Source of the DNA: Trissonchulus latispiculum
Taxonomy: Eukaryota > Nematoda > Enoplea > Enoplida > Ironidae
Assembly (NCBI GenBank): GCA_030248195.1
Contig: JASAND010005463.1
Location: forward strand, 1 to 64,000
Length of the DNA stretch: 64,000 bases
Direction of reading: 5' to 3'
Below are positions 54,538-64,000 of this stretch, piece after piece. Position 1 is the stretch's first letter; each line of letters begins with the position of its first letter. Under the pieces are notes generated by a model, which was not told the origin of the DNA, searched no databases, and saw only the letters and a program-made list of their open reading frames with translations. The position numbers and the translations under genes were made by a program.

Positions 54538-56187
54538 TCAATTGGTGGGATCTGACCGGTCTCCCTTCTTGTGCACAGGAGTAACCATGCTAACCTTCCA
54601 TTCAGCCGGCACAACACCAGTGGCCATACACCTGTTAAAAAGGACAGCAAGGGGAAATGCAAGTACATCTGCACACTCTCTCAGTACAAGGGCTGGGATC
54701 CCGTCTGGTCCAGTACTTTTGCTGACATCTAGGCGTCGCAGCAATTTCCGGATGACCCTGGGTCTGAAGCGAATATCAGATAGCTGAATCTGCGTGAAGG
54801 ACTGCAGAAACGGTACACTGCCTAAGCCGCTATCTTCACTGCATTTTGCCACAAAGGTGTCATTCAATGTGTTGACCTTCAAAATGTCATCCTCTATAGT
54901 TGTGGCACCTACAACCAGGGGAGGCATAGAAGCTTTACATGACCGCTGCGTTATCTGGTTGACGGATTTCCACCACTTGCGACCAGACTGACCATCAACC
55001 TCAAGAGCAACAGCAGAAGCATACTCTCTCCTTCGCCTGCGAAGCCGATGATTGTACAGGTTTCTCGCTCGTACGTAGCTGGCTCTATCGTCAGAACTGT
55101 GGGAACACCTCCATTTGTTGTATGTGCGTATCTTTGATCGCAGTAGGAAACGCAGGTCGCGAGTAAAATAAGGATGGTTCCGCTTCGGATTGATTGTCTT
55201 CACAGGAATGAAGAGATCAATAGCTTCCAGTATACGGTCTCTGATGGTAGCCCACAGAATGTTTGGGTCACGTCTGCTTCCCAGATGTACCCCATTTAGA
55301 TATGCGCGAAGACCATCCCAATCAGCTCTTCCATAACACCTGATAACCCTAGGAAGGATAGTGGGAAAAGGTAAATACCATGCTATGGAAGCCACAACAA
55401 GGCCGTGGTCCGAAGTACCAATAGGTGAAGTACACTCGGTAAACTGCATCAGGGGAGCTCCTGAATGGTCAACGTCACTGAGAATCAGGTCAAGGGTTGC
55501 AGGTGTGTCACCAAGCCTGGTTGGTTCCGTGACGAGCTGGCATAATCCATTTGAAGCAGCAAAGACTTCAGCATCTCGTCCGCTCTGATTGGTTGGTCCT
55601 GAGAAAGGCAACCAAGATTGATTATGGACGTTAAAATCACCAGTAACAGAAATACGCCCACTCGGATCGCTGGTCAATATTGTATCAATGTCTTTATTTA
55701 AGGACGAAAAGATATTTAGATCTCTTGAAGGAGGCCGGTAACAGAGAGCAAGGTAAAGCCGTTCCCTGCCAGTGCAAAGTTTGAACCAAACATATTCATG
55801 GCTTTTAGATCTTAAATAAACACTGCATGGAATAGTCTCTTTAACATACAGTGCAATGCCACCACCATGGCTTCGCCGATCTTGTCTATGCATGGTATAT
55901 CCTTCGATAAGACAAGTTTTATCATCCATAGTTGATGGAGATAGGAAGGTTTCTGTCAATGCAATGATGTCGGGTACGCATGCATGCGCATTATGAATTC
56001 TCGCCTTAAGGGCTTCATAATTAGAACACAGCCCACGAATGTTAGACAACCATAACAGCAGCTTTGTGCCCTCATCAGCTACCCCTCCCCCGGATGGGTT
56101 TACAGGAGCCGCGTCATCGTTGGTCACAGCTGAGCTGCTAGAGTTGTCCAATGCAGAGTTCGAAGTGAAGATATTTTTAGCGATTTA
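54538..56187 (-). CDS. LINE ORF2 fragment: AP-endonuclease and start of RT
   Basis: Open from a stop near 56187 to a TGA at 54538, about 549 codons, no ATG at the start. Endonuclease (EEP) motifs in order: LLWLSNIRGLCSN, ALTETFL, SHGGGIALYV, YRPPSRDLN, GDFNVHNQSW and GTSDHGLVVA, the residues that nick target DNA. After a linker with an Arg-rich tract come the first RT blocks: SKSTGPDGIPALVLREC and VTPVHKKGDRSDPTN. The sequence then leaves the family abruptly, where an N-Y-R-P-I-type block would follow, so the palm and 3' half are absent. Clade looks jockey/CR1-like. Loss of the 3' end with an intact 5' side is opposite to usual LINE truncation, so later deletion or recombination is likely. 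Confidence 0.85.
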
Positions 56188-56369
56188 AGGGCCCAAAGGC
56201 GGTCCAGGCTGCTAACCCTCCGCCGGGTGATACAGGAAAAACTGTCCCATGGGACCCGCCATCGAGTCAGGGAGTTAGCCATTCCTCCAGCTGGGACCAG
56301 GACAGAAAGGGGTACCAAGGCCTGCCCGGAATACACCTCCCCCTTTTTGGCAAAAGAAACTCAGAAAAA

Positions 56370-56645
56370 AGAAAAATTTGGTACCAAATGAAAGCCCTAA
56401 GCGAGCTGAGCAACTTTTGTCATAGAACTGCATGCTCAAAGTGGCTGTAGAGTGCTGTCGTGGGGTGGGGACTTAGGCGATTTTCGGTCAAAAATGAAAT
56501 TTTCCAAAAGTGGTCAAATTTGGAATCAAATGAAAGCCCTCAGCGAGCTGAGCAACTTTTCTCATAAAAGTGCATGCTCACAGTGGCTGTAGAGTGCTGT
56601 GGTGGGGTAGGGGTGGGAGGAAAACTAAGCTTCTATCATAGAACC
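56370..56645 (+). repeat. 147-bp satellite, array B (2 units)
   Basis: ttggtaccaaatgaaagccctaagcgagctgagcaac at 56377 and a second unit at about 56518, same orientation as array A. It follows the LINE fragment and precedes foldback B. Confidence 0.8.
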
Positions 56646-56810
56646 ACTTACCCTAACTTGCTGTGGAGCGGTCTGGTGTGAGGGGTGTCAGGGTGGAACT
56701 GAGCCAATTTGCCATAGAACCACACACGTGAGTCAGAGTATTTAATGCATATATAATGCTTAATGATTCTTTAACGCTTTTATGTCAACGACATGTAAAA
56801 AGTGGATAAA

Positions 56811-57663
56811 CAAGAAATAAAAGTGCTCCTAAAGAGCAAAGAAAGGAATATGAGTCAACATGGAACATGTAAAATGCTAAATATTGTCGGTTGTAAATTA
56901 AGAATAAGACAAGCATGTAAAATGCTAATATGAGTCTGGTGAGGTTGGAAAGTGCAGAAGACAAGTTTGTACACGCACCAATATGAGTGCATGCAAAATA
57001 GACTCATATTGGCATGCCGTAAAAAACAATAATGCATGCATCCATTGCGGAATTCTAACGGATATATTTCTACCCAGGAGTTAAGACGAATAAGTAGCGT
57101 TATTGACGTCACATGGATATCCCAACCATGGTCAACATAGTCAACTTTTCTCCTTAGGAAACTGTTAAACCGCTGTTAGTCAACAATGCGCCCACGGACG
57201 GATATATATATATAACATTTTTAATAAGCGTTTGTATAACTCATGTATTCAGAGACTCAAAGTTAAATCTGATGTTAACTTTCGTGACAATACACGTATA
57301 TACGTGCGTAACCTGTGGAGCATCCTGTCATCCACCCTAAAACTCTGTGGAGCATCCTGTCATTCACCCTAAAACTACCTACCCTGTCTCGTCGTGCTGA
57401 CGTTACGTGAGTGATATATAACCGAAATTCGCAACCACTTGCCTTCAGAATACTAATAATGCCAATATGAGTCTATTTGGCATGCACTCATATTGGTGCG
57501 TGTACAAACTTGTCTTCTGCACTTTCCAACCTCACCAGACTCATATTAGCATTTTACATGCTTGTCTTATTCTTAATTTACAACCGACAATATTTAGCAT
57601 TTTACATGTTCCATGTTGACTCATATTCCTTTCTTTGCTCTTTAGGAGCATTTTTATTTCTTG
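56811..57663. mobile_element. Modular foldback element B
   Basis: Arms 56811-57014 and 57460-57663, each 204 bp, nearly complementary throughout. Arm words: caagaaataaaa, gtgctcctaaagagcaaag, catgtaaaatgctaatatgag, gcagaagacaag, and an inner hairpin of atgagt..actcat. Centre non-coding, with the 32-bp duplication at 57313. Open frames in the arms mirror each other and are not genes. Confidence 0.8.
57313..57376. repeat. 32-bp direct duplication
   Basis: ctgtggagcatcctgtcat(c/t)caccctaaaact twice in tandem, one mismatch. Confidence 0.85.
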
Positions 57664-60323
57664 TATACATTTTTTGGACAAGACCGCCAGGACCCGAATC
57701 TACGTTAATGTATTCTCGTAATTTTAATTTAATCATTAAATTAAAATTTAAAAGCACTTCTCTGCTTAGCCTTTCATATCCCAACAAACCATTAGACAAC
57801 GAGCCTAAGAAAGTAAACGTCAAAAACATAAACTGGGTTAAAAGTATTTAATAATGAAGTAGTGCATACATGCGTACTACAAAGGCTCAAGTATAAAGCA
57901 AAATGAATTGGCCCAACTTGCACATTGCCACCAGTATGTAGTAGACACAGCTTTGTCGAATAAGTCTGAAAGTAGTATATACTGCATTACAAATCCCGAA
58001 AGAAAGTTTCGCAGGGATTGAACAAAGTCTCGTCCAATGAAGCAATGAACTGATTAATTTGACAGTATCAAAAATAACTGAAGTTTAATTTGGAGAAAAA
58101 TGTTTAAGAAAGAGGCCCCCAACCGTCTGACAATACCCCCAATGAATAGTAAGAACTCGCCAAAATTAAGCCCGTTGCATGACGTTATAAGAAATCAAAA
58201 GAGTATATTATATGAATACGTACATATATATCGAATGCAAAACAAAGAATGTATATAATAATGGAATATAGAAACAAAATAACACGCGTACGTATGTACA
58301 CTGATACATATTAACAGGTAGCTTGTCACTTTGTAGCTAAATCCCTTTAATTTTGAAAATCGTGAACACAAAAAGAAATTTAGCAGAAACAAAAATTCAG
58401 TTTTAAAAATTAACTGATCATCTAAAACCACAATTGACAATCCACTACATTCATGTTTGTATATTAGCGTACATACCGGCAAAAAACTTAGGCACGAAAC
58501 ATGGTTATAATCTATATAAAGGTATAATATAAACCGGTAAAAGAGCACCTGCACTAAAAACTAGATAAGAATAGGAAAAACATAATATGCATGATAATAC
58601 TCACAAATACAGAGCTCAAAAAACAATTTTTCAATACAATAAATTTTAGAAAGCAAAAGAATTTTCAACAGTCAACGGAACAAATGTTATTACGAATTAT
58701 TTCTTAACAAAAGGCATTGTGCAAAAGCCGTTAGCTATTTCGAAGACGAAAACTAATAACATGCCGGTTTAGATGACACAATACAGGCGTATATATTTTA
58801 ACAAAGACCGCCAAAAGTAAGAAAGAAATCCAAAAACAATGTTTCTGTAAAGAAAGTAAAATATAAACTCAGCAAAATGGTTTACAGCAAAAATTCAAAA
58901 AAGAAAACTTGATATTAATATTTATTCTGTGTGTTACGCTCGTCCCTTCCACCAGTCCCCCTCCGTTACACAAAAATAATGGTCACACAAAAAGTTCACA
59001 TTTTGATTTTTCACATCAACAAAGCTAAAAAAGAGGTTGATTATTGGAATGAACTACGTAAGGCTAAGGATTAAGTCAAATTCTACACATCTAATCTAGA
59101 AGCAATGGAATGACAAATCAAAGTTAGTGCTTGCAGTCTTCAAATCCTAAGGCAAACGGGTTCAATTTTACCGGGTCCTTGGTTAGCCCGTCTTTCCACC
59201 ATGAAAAGTATGACTTTCCGTACCGCCATGACCAAAGCCTACAAAACAATAGGAAACATTTGAGACTATTTTAATCATCCAAATAAAACCCGCATCAGAA
59301 TTTATAAGACATAAGAACTCAAAAACAAAGGAAAGGAACCCTGAAAAAGCAAAGAATAGCAAAAGTTCAAAACGTGATATAAAATAGTCTTAATAAAACT
59401 TTAATTAACGGATGCACAATGACTCTCTACAATGCTCTACACTTAATTTACTCAGGGCATTGCAACTAGACTAAACTAGACCGTTAGGCAATGCTTGTTT
59501 AGCCCTAGTTATTCAGGTAGGCATGGGATACGGGAACTCTCTCGTTTCGGGCGACATCAATAGAGTTTCAGCCGAGCACATTTTAAATGTTACCAATCTG
59601 TTACTGAAAAACAGTAATAGAGGAACCTAAGGAGAAATCTGAAAACCTAATCTGATGCTCATCCCCGATTACTCGCCCGTAGAGTGGTCTTAGACTCTTT
59701 ATCCCAGACTCTCCAACTCGAAGGTATATACAGAGTCTCCATTAGCAAAATCAAACTTTGTACTGCAGTTGTCTGATATATTCAAGCTAAACGCCCAAAA
59801 ACCCGGAAACATCTGGATTCTGGAGGGGTGAGGACCCTCTGAGGCTGGCTTATTTTTAGGCAAAAATTTATGGGGGGGGGGCTTCATGGGGGGGCCCCCC
59901 CATCGCTGGGGGGGGGCCTAGTTTGGAAAAAATTTTAGAATTTTTGCGGGTTTTTAGTTTAAAAATGTGTGACAATCGCTAAAAAATGAATAATTTTAAG
60001 TGGTTTTTAGGCTAAAATAGTGAAAATTTCGTTAAAAATCCGGCGACGCCGGAAAAATTTTTGAAAATTTAGGGTAAAAACGGTAAAATTTGGCAATTTT
60101 TGGGGTTATGGGGGGGAGGTCGGAATTTATGGGGGGCATTTCATGGGGGGGGGCTCCTCGAATGGGGGGGAGGTCGCCGAATGGGGGGCGGCCCTCCACC
60201 CCCCTCCCCAGTAAAATAAGCCAGTGAGGAGAGGAGTGAGATCCAGGTCTGGGGGTGAAATCCCCTCCAAGCGCATGTATGGTTAGCCTAGGTGATGAAT
60301 TCAAACTTATGTAGTTCGATTGT
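57664..60323. other. AT-rich stretch without genes
   Basis: 57664-59850 has no credible ORF or repeat. 59860-60220 is G-rich homopolymer sequence of the kind seen in the first 12 kb. Confidence 0.4.
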
Positions 60324-60396
60324 GCATGGGTGGCTCAATTGGTAGAGCATTGGTCTAGCTTGCCAAATGTTCTGCAGTCGTTCAGCAACACATCTT
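60324..60396 (+). pseudogene. tRNA-Ala-like sequence (SINE head or tRNA pseudogene)
   Basis: GCATGGG, then D-arm GCTCAATTGGTAGAGC (a good A box, TGGCTCAATTGG), then an anticodon arm TTGGT-CTAGCTT-GCCAA with anticodon AGC (Ala). The T-arm region (ctgcagtcgttcagc) has lost the B box and the acceptor does not close. It may be the head of a tRNA-derived SINE; no poly-A-like tail was located. Confidence 0.45.
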
Positions 60397-61445
60397 AGTT
60401 TCGTTCGTTCTTTCAGTTGATGCAATGGACAAATCACTAAAACACAGTTGGCATGGCACGTGTAGGTAACAGTTTGAGGGCTCCTTCCCTCGCCAACCTC
60501 TTGCTTGAAACCTGAAAGAGCACTACCAGAGAACCCTACCTTTGGGTCCAAACTGGGCAGCATAGCACTGGTTGCAGTAGGGCTGGCCATCGTGCTGAAA
60601 AATAACAGCAGATCTAATAAAAAACAGACTGACTGACAATGTTTATTTTTTCAATGGTTTATACAAGTCAAGGTAATAAACGTGTACAGCAAAGACACAC
60701 TGATGCGAACAAACATGAGGAAAAAAGTTGGTTTCAAAAACATTTTCAGCGAACTGGCTGCTGAAAAATTAGTTAGAAATTAGAAAAAACAATTATCAGA
60801 AAATTCGCAACGTCAGAAATGGTCGAACATCTGCCCAACAGCAACTCAGCTAGATAATTTATGTAAACACTAAATCGTGGACAAACAATTCTCTCCACAT
60901 CTGAAGTGGAAAGTTCCCGGACAACCCAGTCAAAGATTTCATAACTGGCGGCCGGTGAAATTCAGGAGACATTTACACAAAGACGGTCGTGAATCGTACA
61001 AATGAAGTTGAATTAGTGGCTACGAGTTTAGGAAAGGAAAGGGAAATTCGCTTCACCTGTCTTTACTTCATTAAATTTTCAGCGGGAAGCTCACATTTAG
61101 GTCCTCGCACCTCCCCCCCAACTTTTTGTCAAGAGACCTCCCACTTTTAGGGCGGTCACCGAAGTGTCGAAACCTTAAGTTTTCGAGATCCAACATTCAA
61201 AACTTTTCTCAATTTAAATTGATGGACATAGGTATAAGTTTAAGCTTAAAACAGTGATATATATGTGCATTATTGTACGTGCGTTTAAAACTTTTCGGAA
61301 GCCGCCATCTCACACTAACAACAAAAACCTCAAACACGTAAGCACATTTAGGGCGCCTAATGCCCAGGGCCAGAGGGCAGTCAACTCATCCTTTACTTCC
61401 ATTATTTATTAATCAGTCAACCCAGCCTTTATTTTAATTTTTACA
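60397..61445. other. Non-coding stretch
   Basis: No gene or repeat I can support. Mixed AT-rich sequence. Confidence 0.35.
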
Positions 61446-62235
61446 TACAAGAACCAAAAATGCTCCTTCGTCGCATGTAAAATACATATGAGTACTCTCA
61501 GGCAGGTTGTACAAACACGAAAACTAGCCTGTAAAATGCATATGAGTGGCGTTGAGGTTGTAAATTAAGGAAAACAAGTTGCAACGGCTTAACATATGAG
61601 CCTGTCCTATAACGAGGCTCATATTGGCTTATGTCATAATATAATTTGTCGAAATTTGACTTTCATATAAATAGCACGTAAAGCTTTTCATTACAAAATT
61701 GTCCTTCACACATCTTGTCGCTAAGACATTATACTGTGCATACGCATTATACGGCATGCCACTCTGCGCTCTGACTCAGAGCCATGTGGGGAAAGCATTA
61801 CGTATATATGTGAGAGTAGTGTGTCATAGTGTTCCGAGAATACAGTAGGTGTACTATAGTGCTTCCGGAAATAGTGGTGCCATGGTGTTTCGGGGAACAT
61901 CAGCTTGCATATGTACAGTAAACTTGAGGTGTCGCAGTTCACTTTTCTGTCCATTTCTTTCAAGCCACAATGTTAACATGTTGTCTATTCATTCGTTTTT
62001 TCTTTAATATGATGACCTGATGATCTTTAAGATGGCTGCACTGTGACGCCAATATGAGCCTCGTTATAGGACAGGCTCATATGTTAAGCCGTTGCAACTT
62101 GTTTTCCTTAATTTACAACCTCAACGCCACTCATATGCATTTTACAGGCTAGTTTTCGTGTTTGTACAACCTGCCTGAGAGTACTCATATGTATTTTACA
62201 TGCGACGAAGGAGCATTTTTGGTTCTTGTTTTCCA
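61446..62235. mobile_element. Modular foldback element C
   Basis: Arms about 61446-61628 and 62048-62235, nearly perfect complements: aaaaatgctccttcgtcgca, tgtaaaatacatatgagtact, aggcaggttgtacaa, gcatatgagtggcgttgagg, and the inner hairpin atatgagcctcgttataggacaggctcatat (both arms). Centre non-coding with a catataaatag word. The right arm is directly followed by satellite array C. Confidence 0.8.
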
Positions 62236-62284
62236 TTCTTTTACATATGTATGCGCAAAAAAGAACCAACATAATATATTTCCT

Positions 62285-62975
62285 GAGCATGCAGTTCTAT
62301 GACAACAGTTGCACAGCTCGCTTAGGGCTTTCATTTGGTACCAAATTTGACCACTTTTGAAAAATTTCATTTTTGACCGAAAATCGCCTAAGTCCCCACC
62401 CCACCACAGCACTCTACAGCCACTTTGAGCATGCAGTTCTATGACAAAAGTTGCTCAGCTCACTTAGGGCTTTCATTTGGTACCAAATTTGACCACTTTT
62501 GAAAAATTTCATTTTTGACCGAAAATCGCTTAAGTCCCCACCCCACCCCACCACAGCACTCTACAGCCACTTTGAGCATGCAGTTCTATGACAAAAGTTG
62601 CTCCGCTCGCTTAGGGCTTTCATTTGGTACCAAATTTGACCACTTTTGAAAAATTTCATTTTTGACCGAAAATCGCCTAACTCCCCACCCCACCCCGCCA
62701 CAGCACTCTACAGCCACTTTGAGCATGCAGTTCTATGACAAAAGTTGCTCAGCTCGCTTAGGGCTTTCATTTGGTACCAAATTTGACCACTTTTGAAAAA
62801 TTTCATTTTTGACCGAAAATCGCCTAACTCCCCACCCCACCCCGCCACAGCACTCTACAGCCACTTTGAGCATGCAGTTCTATGACAAAAGTTGCTCAGC
62901 TCGCTTAGGGCTTTCATTTGGTACCAAATTTGACCACTTTTGAAAAATTTCATTTTTGACCGAAAATCGCTTAAG
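62285..62975 (-). repeat. 147-bp satellite, array C (4.7 units)
   Basis: gagcatgcagttctatgaca starts units at 62285, 62427, 62574, 62721 and 62868 (periods 142, 147, 147, 147). Orientation is opposite to arrays A and B. Units are almost identical to each other. Confidence 0.9.
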
Positions 62976-64000
62976 GGGGGGGGTCCACAATGAAAAATTT
63001 TATGGTCACAGATTTTGCTCATTTTCACACAAAATTTTGTCACATATGTCCTGCATATCGAGTTTCAATTTCGAGTAGTTTCGTCCAGTACTTAACGAGT
63101 AACCTGCTATTAATTGCATGCAATTTGAAAACAAGTGAAAAGGGCGGTGCCGCAGCAAATAAAGGCACTTTTCACCCGAACTTCCTTGAGAATGGAGCTT
63201 CATTCGGCTGTATGTTTGTTATCTGATGCAAACAAAGAAGTTAGGGTAGCTTTTAATGGGAAAACTTTTCATTATTACTTTATTTAATGATTTTAGGGAG
63301 TAGCACCGGCGCTGGAAAGCCTTGAAAACGAAAATCATTTAACGACCGATAACTTGAATTTGGTGCATTTTCGGGCAATAGTCCAAGAAGACAAAATGTT
63401 CAGGACAATGAGAGCTTTCGATTGATATAAAATTTAACATATTTCGAAAAATTTGAAAAATCGCTATTTTTGAGATTATGGTTGTCAGACCCCATATTTA
63501 ACCCCAGCGACCAACTGGGTGCAGTATCCTGCACCATTTGTGCCCAAACTTGACCTAAAGTCATCAATACTGGTGCGCAAATAGATAGTCTAACATTTTA
63601 TAGGTCTGTGTTGCCATAGCTCTATGTTATTTGCCAAAAAACGGGAATTTTCAAAATTTTGCTAAAAATTGAGATTTCTGCGCCAGAGAAATCTCGAAAT
63701 CGGACAGAGTTAACCGGGATCAATCGGTATCGTTCGAATTGACTTGTCATAAGCTGTGATTTGTAGGAAGTAGAATTTTTAATTAGGCCTTACAGCTTTC
63801 AGAATATTTCATCAAAGTTGCTGACCCCTAATTCCAACGTTGCAAAACAGTCAAATTTGGCTGTTCGCAAACTTAAAAAATTAATTAAAAATTTTTGAAG
63901 CCCTAAATTAAAATTCTGCTTCCTACAAATCACCCTTCTAGATCGTATTTATGATATAAGATGGACGTTGAAGTGATCCATTTTGTCGTTGGCGAGATTT
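62976..64000. other. Non-coding end of window
   Basis: No gene recognised. A small inverted repeat (gatttgtaggaagtagaatt at about 63760, its complement at about 63915) may mark another short foldback. Confidence 0.4.

Noticed and set aside
57477..57851. 124-codon ORF and its mirror at 56855-57112
   Set aside because: Same peptide appears from the inverted arms of foldback B; no selection visible.

Overview
The window looks like repeat-dense, non-genic DNA of a metazoan, probably an aquatic invertebrate; no species can be assigned from the sequence alone. I find no intact host protein gene. Evidence for a eukaryote: LTR and non-LTR retrotransposons, primer-binding sites matching eukaryotic tRNA-Gln and tRNA-Arg, (TA)n microsatellites, hAT- and mariner-like MITEs, and a tRNA-derived pseudogene. 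Start codons of several element ORFs are not ATG, so boundaries are given as open frames.

Layout. 1-11.9 kb: short inverted-repeat elements with G/C homopolymer runs (a 'CATAGGT' family, a 'GGCGGATCC' MITE, three elements flanked by TA/TATA), one 5'-truncated LINE, and a 45-bp minisatellite. 12-17 kb: TTAA-flanked and foldback elements plus a 2-kb stretch of higher GC with no recognisable gene. 17.1-37.9 kb: one giant Ty3/gypsy-type provirus flanked by a 4-bp target duplication (ttat). 38-46 kb: further MITEs. 46-64 kb: related 147/149-bp satellites, a 163-bp repeat array split by a hAT-like insertion, a LINE fragment with an AP-endonuclease, and three long modular foldback elements that sit next to the satellite.

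The provirus is the standout. Order from the left: LTR, tRNA-Gln PBS, gag, gag zinc knuckle, an env-like glycoprotein, then protease-RT-RNase H-integrase, a second promoter-like site, an unknown 257-codon ORF, a nested element, an unknown 298-codon ORF and the 3' LTR. The env-like segment lies between gag and pol, and its membrane anchor is in one frame with the protease. In known LTR retroelements env follows pol. Most frames carry shifts or one stop, so this copy is probably defective, or the assembly has indels.

A second LTR element (28,652-35,901, minus strand, 397-bp LTRs about 99% identical, tRNA-Arg PBS) is nested in a (TA)n tract inside the provirus. It has a gag-like zinc-knuckle ORF but no visible pol, so it would depend on proteins from another element.
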